Source of the DNA: Lepus europaeus
Taxonomy: Eukaryota; Chordata; Mammalia; Lagomorpha; Leporidae
DNA: 64,000 nucleotides
Reading direction: 5' to 3'
Assembly (NCBI RefSeq): GCF_033115175.1
Contig: NC_084835.1
Coordinates: 90,951,948 to 91,015,947 of the forward strand
In this document: positions 24,596 to 36,329 of the stretch, in pieces
How the letters are laid out: every line of letters begins with the position of its first letter
How positions within the stretch are numbered: the stretch's first letter is position 1
Translations under genes and position numbers: made by a program
The notes under the pieces: model-generated
What the model saw: only the letters and a program-made list of their open reading frames with translations
The model's database searches: none
What the model was told of the DNA's origin: nothing

Positions 24596-25477
24596 GTGAA
24601 ACAGAAGAGAATATTGGACTTAGAAGACAGAGCACAGGAAAGTATACAGTCAAACCAAAGAAAAGAAGAGGAAATTAGAAATCTAAAAAATATTGTTGGG
24701 AATCTACAAGATACTATTAAAAAACCCAACATTCGGGTTCTAGGAGTTCCTGAAGGCATGGAGAGAGTGAAAGGATTAGAAGGCCTTTTTCGTGAGATAC
24801 TTGCAGAGAACTTCCCCGGTTTGGAGAAGGACAGAGACATCCTAGTACAGGAAGCTCATAGAACCCCTAATAAACATGACCAAAAGAGATCCTCACCACG
24901 ACACGTTGTAATCAAACTCACCACAGTGAAATGTAAAGAAAAGATTCTAAAATGTGCAAGAGAGAAATGTCAGATTACTCTCAGAGGATCTCCAATTAGA
25001 CTCACAGCTGACTTCTCTTCAGAAACCTTACAAGCTAGGAGAGAATGGCGAGATATAGCCCAGGTACTAAGAGAGAAAAACAAAGAGGGGCACTATATAA
25101 TGATGAAGGGATCAATTCAACAGGAAGATATAATGATTATCAATGTATATGCACCTAATTACAGGGCACTGGTTTATTTAAAAGATTTGTTAAGGGACTT
25201 AAAGGGAGACTTAGACTCCAATACAATAGTACTGGTGGACTTCAATACTCTACTCTCAGAAATAGACAGATCAACAGGACAGAAGATCAACAAAGAGAAA
25301 GTAGATTTAAACGACACTATAGCCCAAATGGATCTAACAGATATCTACAGAACTTTTCATCCTACACATAAAGCATTTACATTCTTCTCAGCAGAACATG
25401 GAACCTTCTCTAGGATTGACCACATACTAGGCCATAAAGCAAGTCTCAGCAAATTCAAAAGAATTAGAATCATATGA
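24596..25477 (+). pseudogene. LINE-1 ORF1-ORF2 in-frame fusion
   Basis: One 293-codon open frame. Residues about 1-160 are ORF1: coiled coil, then the RRM and C-terminal domain (VLGVPEGMERVKG, TADFSSETLQARREW). At about 25085 REKN runs directly into ORF2 endonuclease sequence (KEGHYIMMKGSIQQED, INVYAPNY). The endonuclease motifs LVDFN and SRIDHILG keep their D, N and D-H residues, but the first third of the domain with its catalytic glutamate is missing, so no nuclease activity is expected. The ORF1 tail, the inter-ORF spacer and the ORF2 start are absent. Confidence 0.88.
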
Positions 25478-25501
25478 TGCAGCTGCTCAGACCCCAAAGG
25501 A

Positions 25502-25880
25502 ATGAAGTTGGAAATTAGCAACTCAGGAATCCCTAGAGCATATGCAAACACATGGAGACTGAAGAACATACTCCTGAATGAACAATGGGTCATAGAAGAA
25601 ATCAAAAGAGAAATCAAAAACTTTCTGGAAGTAAATGAGGATAACAGCACAACATGCCAAAACTTATTGGATACAGCAAAAGCAGTGTTAAGAGGAAAGT
25701 TTATATCAGTAGGTGCCTACATCAAGAAATTGGAAAGGCACCGAATAGATGAGCTTTCAAGTCATCTCAAGGATCTAGAAAATCTGCAGCAAAGCAGACC
25801 TAAATCTAGTAGGAGAAGAGAAATAATTAAAATCAGAGAAGAAATCAACAGGATTGAATCAAAAAAAAAACATTACAAAA
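25502..25880 (+). pseudogene. LINE-1 ORF2 endonuclease-RT linker
   Basis: Continues ORF2 after a stop near 25476 (NTWRLKNILLNEQWVIEEIK, then the charged LSSHLKDLENLQ and [10 protein letters not shown]). Just downstream it jumps to the post-catalytic RT region. The whole finger/palm part with YADD is deleted. Confidence 0.88.
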
Positions 25881-25889
25881 AATCAGCTC

Positions 25890-27020
25890 ATGGATTGGAA
25901 GAATCAATATCATCAAAATGTCCATTTTCCCAAAAGCAATTTACAGATTCAATGCAATACGAATCAAAATACCAAAGACATTCTTCTCAGATTTGGAAAA
26001 AATGATGCTGAAATTCATATGGAGATACAGGAGACCTCGAATAGCTAAAGCAATCTTGTACAACAAAAACAAAGCCGGAGGCATCAAAATACCAGATTTC
26101 AGGACATACTACAGGGCAGTTGTTATCAAAACAGCATGGTGCTGGTGCAGAAACAGATGGATAGACCAATGGAACAGAATAGAAACACCAGAAATCAACG
26201 CAAACATCTACTGCCAACTTATATTTGATCAAGGATCTAAATCCAATTCCTGGAACAAGGACAGTCTACTCAATAAACGGTGCTGGGAAAATTGGATTTC
26301 TATGTGCAGAAGCATGAAGCAAGACCCATACCTTTCACCTTACACAAAAACTCACTCAACATGGATTAAAGAATTTAATCTATGACCTGACACCATCAAA
26401 ATATTAGAGAGCATTGGAGAAACCTGCAAGATATAGGTACTGGCAAAGACTTCCTAGAAAAGACCCTGGAGGCGCAGGCAGTCAAAGCCAAAATTAACTA
26501 TTGAGATTGCATCAAATTGAGAAGTTTCTGTACTGCAAAAGAAACAGTCAGGAGAGTTTTGAGGCAACCAACAGAATGGGAAAAAATATTTGCAAATACG
26601 CAACAGATAAAGGGCTGATAACCAGAATCCACAAAAAAATCAAGAAACTCCACAACATCAAAACAAACAACCCACTTAAGAGATGGGCCAAGGACCTCAA
26701 TAGACATTTTTCAAAAGAGGAAATCCAAATGGCCAACAGACACATGAAAAAATATTCAAGATCACTAGCAATCCGGGAAATGCAAATCAAAACCACAATG
26801 AGGTTTCACCTCACCCCGGTTAGAATGGCTCACATTCAGAAATCTACCAACAACAGATGCTGGTGAGGATGTGGGGAAAAAGGGACACTAATCCACTGTT
26901 GGTGGGAATGCAAACTGGTTAAGCCACTATGGAAGTCAGTCTGGAGATTTCTCAGAGACCTGAATATAACCCTACCATACAACCCAGCCATCCCACCCCT
27001 TGGAATTTACCCAAAGGAAA
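25890..27020 (+). pseudogene. LINE-1 ORF2 C-terminal region
   Basis: From GGATTGGAAGAATCAATATC (thumb-side WIGRINI... segment) through [14 protein letters not shown] and [10 protein letters not shown] to the cysteine-rich end. Broken by a stop near 26383, frameshifts near 26430-26500 and the TGA at 26864. The last block (GTTGGTGGGAATGCAAACTG onward) still reads as the usual L1 end in frame. Confidence 0.88.
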
Positions 27021-28492
27021 TTAAATTGGCAAACACCTTAATGTCTGCACCTTAATGTTTATTGCAGCTCAATTCACAATAGCTAAGACCTGGAACTAAC
27101 CCAAATTTCCCATCAACAGTAGACTGGATAAAGAAATTATAGGACATGTACTCTATAGAATACTATACAGCAGTAAAAAAACAATGAAATCTGGTCATTT
27201 GCAACAAAATGGAGGAATCTGGAACACATCACGCTGAGTGAATTAAGCCAGTCCCAAAGGGACAAATATCATATGTTTTCCCTGATCGGTGACAACTAAC
27301 TGAGCACCAAAGGGGAAAGCTGTTGAAGTGAAATGGACACTATGAGAAACAGTGACTTGATCAGCCCTTGTCCTGACTGTTGATGTACAATGTAATACTT
27401 TATCCATTTTAGTATTTGTTGTTGTTGTTGTTGTTCTAGTACTATTGGTTGAACTCTGTAATTAACACACAATTATTCTTAGGTGTTTAAATTTTAACTG
27501 AAAAATGATTCCTGTTAAATATAAGAGTGGGAATAAGAGAGGGAGGAGATGTACAATTTGGGACATGCTCAATTGGACTTGCCCAAAATGGTGGAATTAG
27601 AAAGGTGCCAGGGGATTCCAATACAATCCCATCAAGGTGGCATGTACCGAAGCCATCTCACTAGTCCAAGTGATCAATTTCAGTTCACAATTGATCACAC
27701 TGATAGGTCTGAGAGTCAAAGGGATCACACAAAAAAGACTAGTGTCTGCGGATACTAACTGATAGAATAAAAAAGGGAGAGAACGATCCATCATGTGAAG
27801 CGGGATACACAGCAGACTCATAGAATGGCAGATGTCCTACACATTACTCTGGCCTCAGAATCAGCCCTTAAGGCACTCGGATCTGGCTGAAGAGCCCATG
27901 AGAGTATTGTAGGCATGGAAAGCCAAGACACTGTGGCAAAATAAAAAGAGGACCAAAATAAAAAATCTCTGCAAGTGAGATCCCAGTGGAAAGAGTGGGG
28001 CCATCAAAGAAGGAATTACCTTTCTCTGAAGGGATAGAGAACTTCCACTTTGACTATGACCCTGTCAAAACAAGATGGATGTTGGTGAACTCAAAAGGCT
28101 TCCATAGCCTTGGCAACTCATGACTAGAGCCTAGGGAGATTACTGACGCCATAAACAAGTGTTTGAAATTGTTAAGTCAACAACAGGAGTCACTGTGTAC
28201 TTACTTCTCATGTGGGATCTGTCCTTAATGTGTTGTCCAATGTGAAGTAATGCTATAACTAGTACTGAAACAGTATTTTTACACTTTATGTTTCTGTGTG
28301 GGTGCAAACTGATGAAATCTTTACTTAATATATACTAAATTGATCTTCTGTATATAAAGATAATTGCAAATGAATCTTGATGTGAATGGAATGGGAGAGG
28401 GAGCGGGAGATGGGAGGGGTGCGAGTGGGAGGGAATTTGGGAGGGGGAAGCCATTGTAATCCATAAGCTGTACTTGGGAAATTTATATTTAC
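27021..28492 (+). other. LINE-1 3'UTR
   Basis: Non-coding L1 3' region: residual GACAAATATCATATGTTTTC block, a GTT repeat at 27417-27434, a long unique-looking middle part and the G-rich GGGAGAGGGAGCGGGAGATG near 28392 just before the tail. This copy served as the internal reference for the other L1 fragments in the window. Confidence 0.85.
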
Positions 28493-28520
28493 TAAATAAA
28501 AAAAAAGAAATATAAATAAA

Positions 28521-28780
28521 ATTTATTCAAGATTCTTTAGTTGGTTTGCCCTGAACTATACTCCCTAAACATATATTTCTTTATTTCATTTAGAACAGTT
28601 CAGTTTGGTATTCCACATTCACTGTTTTTTAAATACTATTTGACATCTATCACTCTCTCTCAGAATATTACTTTTCCTTTCAGAATTCCCTTCACAGTAA
28701 GAATAACAGCTTATTTCTTTTTATTCCCCAACAAGGTACCTAGTGCTGTGCATAGTTTAGTTAACCCCAACTCCCATGAA
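28521..28780. other. Unassigned sequence
   Basis: Short stretch between an L1 and a SINE. Nothing recognised. Confidence 0.5.
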
Positions 28781-28791
28781 CAACCCTAGCT

Positions 28792-28796
<5 letters not shown>

Positions 28797-28822
<26 letters not shown>

Positions 28823-29147
28823 TTTTGACAGGCAGAGTGGATAGTGAGAGAGAGAGAGACAGAGAGAGAAAGGTCTTCCTTTTTGCCGTTGGTTCACCCT
28901 CCAATGTCCGCTGCAACTGTCGCATCGTGCTGATCCAAAGGCAGGAGCCAGGTGCTTTTCCTGGTCTCCCATGCGGGTGCAGGGCCTCAGCACTTGGGCC
29001 ATCCTCCACTGTCTTCCCGGGCCATAGCAGAGAGCTGTCCTGGAAGAGGGGCAACCGGGATAGAATCCAGCGCCCTGACCAGGACTAGAACCCGGTGTGC
29101 CGGCGCCGCAAGGCGGAGGATTAGCCTGTTAAGCCACGGCGCCGGCC
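28797..29147 (-). mobile_element. C-repeat SINE, young
   Basis: Antisense with a T run of about 29 at the tail, reversed B-box GACTAGAACCCGGTG and head AGCCACGGCGCCGGCC. Exact 15-bp duplication AACCCTAGCTTTCTT at 28782-28796 and 29148-29162. Confidence 0.97.
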
Positions 29148-29162
29148 AACCCTAGCTTTCTT

Positions 29163-29655
29163 ACCTGACCAACTGATACCATGTCTAGGGGGTAGCACAA
29201 ACAGGGTATCATGGTGGGGATAGTGGAGGATGAGCCATGAACTTGAGATAGTGCAGGGTAATTAACTGAGTCCTTATTAGGAGACCTTGAAAACCAGGGA
29301 GAGAGAGTTTGGTAATTAGCTAGCTGAGGAGCAAAAGAGCAGCTGGTATAGATGGTATATTAGGAACCAAACCTATGAGCAATGTGGGGTTAGCTTGTGA
29401 GAGGAGAGCTTCAGTCCAGACAGGATCACTTTTTTTGGTCATGTATTTTAAAGCTCAGTTCTCCTGTATTGAGATTCTCATGATAGTTTGCTTTACTTTA
29501 AGTTCTGCTGCCTAGAAATTACTTGTTTCTTTGTGGTTCTCCTCTGGCACTAACTGGAGGAGGCTGATTTTTTTTTTTTTGAAAAGTTTTTGCAAGAGCA
29601 CTCTGATACAAGATGACTATTGTTTCCAAAGGACTTCACTCTATATCTAATTTTT
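29163..29655. other. Unassigned sequence
   Basis: No gene or confident repeat. Confidence 0.5.
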
Positions 29656-29659
29656 TTAA

Positions 29660-29722
29660 ATATCAAACTTTTTTTTAAACAAATCATTTTTGAAAGCAGA
29701 ATGTGTGTGTGTGTGTGTGTGT

Positions 29723-29764
<42 letters not shown>

Positions 29765-29983
29765 CTTCTAGTCACTGATTGACTCCTCAAATGACTGGAG
29801 CCTGGAACTCCATCCTGATCTCCCACGTGAGCAGTAGGGGTTTAGAGGTTCAAACACTTGGACCATCATATGCCATGCATTAGCAAGAAACTGGATCAGA
29901 AGCAGAGCAGCTGGGACATGAACCTGCACTCATGCCAGCATCACAAGTGGTGGTGTAACACACTGCATCATAACGCTGGCCCC
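29660..29983 (-). mobile_element. Old C-repeat SINE with GT/GA microsatellite
   Basis: Antisense diverged copy: CCTGGAACTCCATCC, GCAGCTGGGACATGAACC and CATCATAACGCTGGCC at the head. The tail side carries (GT)n then (GA)n at 29702-29762. Confidence 0.88.
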
Positions 29984-29989
29984 TTTTGT

Positions 29990-31650
29990 TCTCATTTGAA
30001 AGTCAGCAATAGAAAATAAAATTCATATATTAGCCTAGACTAAATATTGTGTTTTGATTTTTTAATAAGATATGCTGAAATTTGGAAGCTCCTTTGCTAC
30101 TACAAAACTGACTCACATGTAAAACATTAATATCATGTCTACAATTTTGTTTCTTGTCGGTTAGAAGGGAACATTCCTTGACATAGCAGCAAACCACAAA
30201 GTTCCACTGTTAACAGCAGCATTGTGACTTAGTGTTTTTCAGTCTGACCTGAAACACATTCAACATCCCCAAAATCGATGCCCTGAGCTCCGTGGGGCCT
30301 GAGGACCAATAGGGAGTATGATTTTGAAGTCATTATCAATAACTATAGTACATAAGCTCACATCCAGATGAACATTCTCCATATGAAATGGTGAGTTCAA
30401 TATTCTTCTATTTGGAAGGGAACTGGAGTTCGTGGAACAAAAGGTCTATTAATGCTACACAAATCACATTGATGTTGCAATGGACAGCTCCTATAGCTCC
30501 AGCTGGAGCTCATAAAAATCCAGGAGCCTGTACGCCTTAAGTCCAAAAGGTAGAAGATGGCCATTGACCTCTTTCAGAGTGAGGGAAAGAAATACTTCAA
30601 AATAAAAAGGATATAAAACAGCTTTCATCCGTATATTCCCCATCATTCAATGGCAGCAGAATCTGTGATCGACTCAAGTTATTGCAGGATTGAATTTGAT
30701 TAAAATGCACAGAAGTGACAGAGATGTATGAGCAGACTTTTGAGGTACTCACATTGACTGGACTTTCTCCCAGTTGTAAGTTGATTGTCACTGTCTTCCC
30801 TCAGCTAAGTTTGGCAAGGCCCCAGAAATCAGGGTCAGTTTGTTAAACTGAACTGTCATAAAAAAGGATTCAGGTATATCAGTTTGATACACAGCAGAAC
30901 AGTTCTCTGAACATTGAAGTATTACTCATGCAATACCTTATCAATTTAGTCAAACAAAATTCTAGTAGTTTGGGTCCTGTTGAAAGACCACTTACCATTT
31001 TTTAAACACATTCTGTATGTATGCCAAACAAATATTGTCAGTTCTATACTTCTGCTTCATAATTCTACAATTAATTTTTCGTATTGTAGACCTCAAATGT
31101 AGAAATAGGCTTCACAGAGATTAGATCTGTGATGCTCGGATTTATGCTAACTTTTACCCCAAAGGGATCTTGACGACCTAACAATCACATGAATCTCACA
31201 GGCGAATTATGAAGGGAAGATTCACAAAGCTTATCTGAGGAAGGAAAGAAACCAAGTTACTGAAACAAATGAGGTGTGTGGGAGTATGGAGAGATTTGGT
31301 GGTCAAGTACAGGAGATGGTTATTTTGGACAGCTCAGTGTCCATTTGTCAGGCCTCAAGCAGCCTGGAGGACCCACAGGGAGTGGCTGTCCAGAGCAACC
31401 GTTACACTAACAGAACTATGTGGGAGCTAGGTTAACCTCTGCCCGTCCACTTCACTAACACCTGAAAATTTACCACAAATAATTCCTCTCCATGGTATGT
31501 GCTTTGCCCTGTGATACCTCTATAGAAATAAAATACTTGTTTCTGAGAGAGGTAACACTAGAAAGCTAAAACCCCAGAGAATTTTAGATATGATTTAGTG
31601 CAATGTTTCATTTTATAGAAGAAATTGAAGTCCAGGAGTTAAGTGGCTAT
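29990..31650. other. Unassigned sequence, no gene proven
   Basis: About 1.6 kb. On the minus strand, 30.2-30.9 kb reads as several short open stretches broken by stops, which could be a decayed gene copy, but I could not match them to a family. The 31.1-31.6 kb part ends with GAAATAAAATACTTG and could be an old LTR end. Neither is secure. Confidence 0.35.
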
Positions 31651-31654
31651 ATTT

Positions 31655-31997
31655 TTAATGTTTTCTTTATTTTTATTTATTTATTGAAAGACAGAGAGAG
31701 AGAGAGAGAGAGAGACTGTGAAACAGGGAAACTGATCAAGAGAGATCCACTGGTTCACACCCCAAATGCCCACAACAGCTGGGATTGGGCCAAGCCAAAG
31801 CCAGGAGCCTGGAATTCAATCCAGGTGTCCCATGTAGGTGGCAGGGGCTCAAGTCCTTGAGTCATCTTCTGCTGCCTCCCAGGTTTTGCATTATCAGGAA
31901 GCTGAAATAGAAAGCATATCCATGACTCAAACCCAGCACTCTGAAATAGGGTGCTGGTGTCCCATGTGGTATCTTAACTGCTGTGCTAAATGCCCAC
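31655..31997 (-). mobile_element. C-repeat SINE
   Basis: Antisense copy: TTTATTTATTTATTGAAAGA, (GA)n, ATCCACTGGTTCACACCCCA, ATGACTCAAACCCAGCAC and the head TTAACTGCTGTGCTAAATGC. Diverged older subfamily. Confidence 0.9.
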
Positions 31998-31999
31998 CC

Positions 32000-32314
32000 T
32001 CAGGCTCAACATGAATCCAGTGCTAGAATTCACATTTAGCATTTTATTCTATATTGAATCATGGCTTATGGCATAGTGTATTCACTAACATTCAACGATT
32101 TGACTTCAGAGGTCCTTCCTGGGCAACTGTGGTTCTAATTTAAGGATCATTTCTTGATGAGGAGATTGTTGACTCATGTTTCTAGTTGCTCAAAACATGC
32201 ACAGTCATTTGAAAAATAAAATAACAAGTATTTTGTAGAGTGGTGTATGATTGGGTTAAACAGTAAATCATGCTTATTCTGGATGTTTTCCTCTTATTGT
32301 AGAACCTGTTGGCT
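32000..32314. other. Unassigned AT-rich sequence
   Basis: Nothing recognised. Confidence 0.5.
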
Positions 32315-32328
32315 AAAAATTCAAGTAT

Positions 32329-32680
32329 AGGCTGGCGCCGTGGCTCAATAGGCTAATCCTCTGCCTGCAGCACTGGCACACCGGGTTCTAGTCCTGGTTG
32401 GGGCACCGGATTCTGTCCCGGTTGCCCCTCTTCCAGGCCAGCTTCTGCTGTGGCCCGGGAGTGCAGTGGAGGATGGCCCAAGTTCTTGGGCCCTGCACCC
32501 GCATGGGAGACCAGGAGAAACACCTGGCTCCTGGCTTCGGATCAGCGTGGTGTGCCGGCTGCGGCAGCCATTGGAGGGTGAACCAACTTTAAAAGGAAGA
32601 CCTTTCTCTCTGTCTCTCTCTCTCTCACTGTCCACTCTGCCTGTCAAAAAAAAAAAAAAAAAAGAAAAAAAAAGAAAAAG
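32329..32680 (+). mobile_element. C-repeat SINE, young
   Basis: Sense full-length copy: GGCTGGCGCCGTGGCTCAAT at the head, GGGTTCTAGTCCTGGTTG as B box, A-rich tail. Duplication AAAATTCAAGTA at 32316-32327 and 32681-32692. Confidence 0.96.
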
Positions 32681-32692
32681 AAAATTCAAGTA

Positions 32693-33300
32693 CAGTCTGG
32701 CCTTCTCTTACTTTATGGAGATGATTGGTACATAATGAATACTGAATAGTGGGAAAGGTATGACATTTCTCCAAAGTCATAGTTAGCAGCTGGCTACTTG
32801 TTGAGCCATAATAACAATAAAAGCAAATACTATCTTTGATGGACTGTTTGCAATGAGCCACACACTGTTCAAAATGCCTTATTTGATTTAACTTATTTTG
32901 TCCTTACTACAAGAGGTTGAGAAATGTGCCCAGCTCTTGAGAATCAGTTCCAAGATTCAAATTCTAACAGTCCTTTTAGAACTAACTGTTGAACCATGCA
33001 GCTCCTTATTGCAGGGCACAGCCTGTTTTCTTGTACTTTCTTCTTGGGTGCTCATTCTAATGAGTTACCACCCTCAATGCTAAAGAATACTTATATAACA
33101 TCATCTACAACACTTCAGCATGAATTACTTTACATTAATTGCTTGTCTCTGATGTAAAGAGATCCTCATCTTGTGGTTAGAGGTTTGACCAGGATAGGAT
33201 TGTGTGAAGTCTAGAACTTCTCATGATTAATATCACAATGTCTTAAACTTCCTTTGTGGTAAGGGGTGCTGTCTTATTTTGGGATGAAGGGATAGTCTTT
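32693..33300. other. Unassigned sequence
   Basis: No gene seen. A MIR-like block may lie near 32820-33000 but is too decayed to call. Confidence 0.4.
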
Positions 33301-33307
33301 GGTGGGA

Positions 33308-33420
33308 ATTCTTGTTTAAGAAGCCAGAGACACTCAACTGCACCACTTATGTGATGTGTTACCTTGGACAAATTATCTTTACTCTAAGCACTAAGGCTTA
33401 TAATCTGTAAGTATCTTTGT
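33308..33420 (+). mobile_element. MIR SINE relic
   Basis: TATGTGATGTGTTACCTTGG then ACAAATTATCTTTACTCTAA and a decayed 'tcatctgtaa' block follow the MIR sense order. Confidence 0.65.
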
Positions 33421-35655
33421 TTTCTTCTTGCTCTGCTCATGTCAGAATTTAAAGGTTATTTCCTCCACAGGACTAATGTTTTGGGAAAGTAAAATAGTTA
33501 ATCTCAACTGCAAAAGAGATCTTAGCAGGCATAGACCACTGCTCCCATCTCACATGTCAGGTCTCTTATCTTACTCTGGTGATGAGTCATTGGTGAATGA
33601 CAGAACAGGTAGAACTCCCTCCAAGACAGCTAATCACTTGCATGAAACCATTACAATGCCTGAATTTACTTCTACCCATTCCCTATGTTTTCCTATTTTT
33701 CCACTTCTAGTCATAAGGAATGGGAGTTCTCAGATGGCCTTATTCTACTAGAGAAGGTATGGGGGTGTAGAGAGATGAGGCAACAGCAATGGAAAGAGTT
33801 GTCAGAATTTTCTCAGGTCTGCTCTCCAACCAGAGAGGCTGAAGGCAGAAGTCCTCCACAGTGTTAGATAGAATAAAATCTCCATCCTTTATATACAATT
33901 TGCTTTGCATTGTCAGAGATGTTAGGACTATACAAGCAAATGGGCATGTAAAGATGGTCTTAGAAGATGATGTGAACTGAGTGATGGAGGAGGAAGATAA
34001 GAAAGAGGTCTTACAAACATACATTGTAGACCAAGACTACCATCTTTGGCTCTGCCATTTTCTAAGAAGGAAATAGTACAGAAGAAGACGTGAGATTGTA
34101 TTTGCTTAGCTATATTAAGTGAAAATCACCTGATTGGGATAGAAACCACCTTTTAACATGGTTGAATTATGTATAGGAGTCAAAATCTCAGAGCCTCAGA
34201 TATCTAGTTAATATAGCTTGTGAGGATGAAACTTTCTTCCATTGCCTTCCTGTCAGTTTCTTTTTTGGGCATGGATACTTAACATGGAAGAAGCTCAAGT
34301 GACATTAGTTAAATTGTCACATATAATTTGCAACATAAAAAAATTCAAGAAAACATTCAGATGACAAAAATAAAAGCTATGAAGTTAGTATGCAAAAATT
34401 CCCCCACTCCGAACCATCTACATACACCTACAAAATACCAGAAAGCTGAACAAAATTTCATGATGTAATTTTCAGTTTGGTTTGTTGAGATAAATTAAAT
34501 TATTTGCAGTGAATCTTAACCAGGTTGGAGAAGTCCCATGCTGTGTTGCCCTGGCCCTACAGTTTGTAGGCAGAGGAATTAGTCCACACTTGGACTCTTT
34601 GGCCACCAGATGGCGATATTTCTTAGTTTTCCACCAAGATGTCTGGCCAGAGGCCATTAGAGATGCAGGGCATGTTGATCAGATGGCTGTTAAATCGGTG
34701 CAAAATCTGTAAAGGACGACAGATCACGCCTTATTTACTTATTTTTACTTAGACTTGATGAATTCAGTAAAATTCAATAATGAGAAAATGAGCACTGTGT
34801 GTTTGTGTTGGAGATGAACACGGAAGACTAGCATCAGAAATGGTTGGGAAGTTTGGTTTTATCTCCCTCAGTTGGTTTTCAAAATGAGATTCTTCTTACA
34901 CTGCCTTCTGACAGCCTGGATTTTGTCAATGTGGGGTCAAAGGGTACACTGGCTGCAGTTTTGCTCATTTTCTTTTGTGTTTCTTTAGAGCAGGCTTCTC
35001 CTCCAGAATGGGTCACTTCACCCACTACTCCTGGGGCAGAGCCAGAGCAAGGGTGAGGCTGGGTCAAGAAACCAGGACAAGGAAGCTTGGTTTGTGGAAG
35101 TGGGATGGAGAAGCAGACATCCCAGGCAACCTCCACTGGCTGCACCCTCAGCTCATTCTCAATAGGAGAGTTAGAGATACCTCCACCCTAGTCTGAAGGT
35201 AGTGACTGCTATGCAAACAGCCAGCATCCTCACTACATCCCTGCCAAAGATGCAGATCCATTTTAAGCACAGGGAGAGAAATTTGAAGAGGAAATTAATC
35301 TTAAAATAATGCTTGTTCTGTATGCTGACCCATAACAGGAAATGGTACCAATTGGGATCCAGAACATTTGACTTCTTGACTTGGAGGCACCACTCTCCCA
35401 CTGTGTGACATTGAACTTGTTCTTTTTTTATCTATAGTATGAGTCCTTTGACAAAAATCCTCCGCACCTACTTAAAATCATATTGTTCTGAACTGTTCAC
35501 CTTGGTTATGCTGGGGAAATTTTAGAACCCAGGGTTCAACATTTGCCCATTTAAATCAGACTCTCTAGAGGTGTGGCCTCAGCATTCATTTTCTTTTACA
35601 AGTTGCCTAGGTGATTCTAATTTATAGCCAGACTTGAGCACTTTTGCTGGAATCA
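33421..35655. other. Unassigned sequence with a CTCF-like site, no gene seen
   Basis: About 2.2 kb without SINEs or L1, one of the longest such stretches here. Open frames at 34472-35196 on both strands overlap and lack domain signatures. Confidence 0.45.
34600..34617 (+). promoter_or_regulatory. CTCF-like binding motif
   Basis: GGCCACCAGATGGCGATA fits the CTCF core CCASYAGRKGGCRS at every position but the last, in non-repetitive sequence. Motif match only; occupancy is unknown. Confidence 0.5.
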
Positions 35656-35661
35656 GAAGTT

Positions 35662-35993
35662 CCTTTTTTTTTTTTTGACAGGCAGAGTGGATAGTGAGAG
35701 AGAGAGACAGAGAGAAAGGTCTTCCTTTTTGCTGTTGGTTCACCCTCCAATGGCCGCTGTGGCCAGCGCATCTCACTGATCCGAAGCCAGGAGCCAGGCG
35801 CTTCTCCCGGTCTCCCATGCGGGTGCAGGGCCCAAGCACTTGGGCCTTCCTCCACTGCCTTCCCGGGCCATAGCAGAGAGCTGGCCTGGAAGAGGGGCAA
35901 CTGGGATAGAATCCGGCGCCCCAACCGGGACTAGAACCTGGTGTGCCGGCGCCGCAAGGCGGAGGATTAACCTGTTAAGCCACGGCGCCGGCC
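35662..35993 (-). mobile_element. C-repeat SINE, young
   Basis: Antisense full-length copy with head AAGCCACGGCGCCGGCC, high similarity to the copy at 28.8 kb, and a T-rich tail at 35662-35676. Confidence 0.95.
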
Positions 35994-36003
35994 TCATTTT
36001 ATG

Positions 36004-36326
36004 TTTTTAAAAGATTATTTATTTGAAAGTCAGAATTATAGAGAGAGGGAGAGACAGAGAGAGACATCTTTCATCTGTTGGTTCACTCCCCATATGGCTA
36101 GTCCAACTGGGATTAGGCCAGGCCAAAGCCAGGATCCAGAAACTTCATATGGGTTTCCCACATGGGTGGAAGGGGCCCAAGTATTTGGATCATCCTCTAT
36201 TGCTTTACCAGGCACATTAGCAGGGAGTTAGATCGGAAGTGGAGCATCTGGGACTCAAACTGGTGTCCATATGGGTTGCAGGTGTTGTAGGCTACAGCTT
36301 AATCTGCTACACCACAATACTGGTCC
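36004..36326 (-). mobile_element. C-repeat SINE, older
   Basis: Antisense copy separated by about 10 bp from the previous one: AAAAGATTATTTATTTGAAA at the tail, TCTGGGACTCAAACTGGTGT as reversed B box, and CTACACCACAATACTGGTCC at the head. Confidence 0.92.
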
Positions 36327-36329
36327 CCA

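Larger units (their letters stand above)
23207..28506 (+). mobile_element. Rabbit-type LINE-1, both ends present, two internal deletions
   Basis: Non-LTR retrotransposon bounded by an exact 13-bp duplication GAAATATAAATAA (23194-23206 and 28507-28519). Order: 5'UTR starting GGGAGAACGGCAAGATGGCG, ORF1 from 24231, in-frame jump from ORF1 into the ORF2 endonuclease near 25085, endonuclease and linker to about 25880, jump to the thumb-side part of ORF2 near 25890, ORF2 C-terminus, then a long 3'UTR (about 27.0-28.49 kb) with GT-rich and G-rich blocks and an A tail. At 5.3 kb it lacks the reverse transcriptase core and has several stops, so it is dead as an autonomous element. Confidence 0.93.

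Noticed and set aside
28761..29155. Open frames with GRATGIES or TRTRCAGAARR-like peptides, recurring at many sites
   Set aside because: They are translations of C-repeat SINEs. The same peptides appear wherever a young C repeat lies, on either strand, and do not represent genes.
29700..29762. Possible tandem array or CRISPR-like repeats
   Set aside because: Plain (GT)n/(GA)n microsatellite inside a SINE. No spaced direct repeats exist anywhere in the window, and CRISPR is not expected in a mammalian genome.
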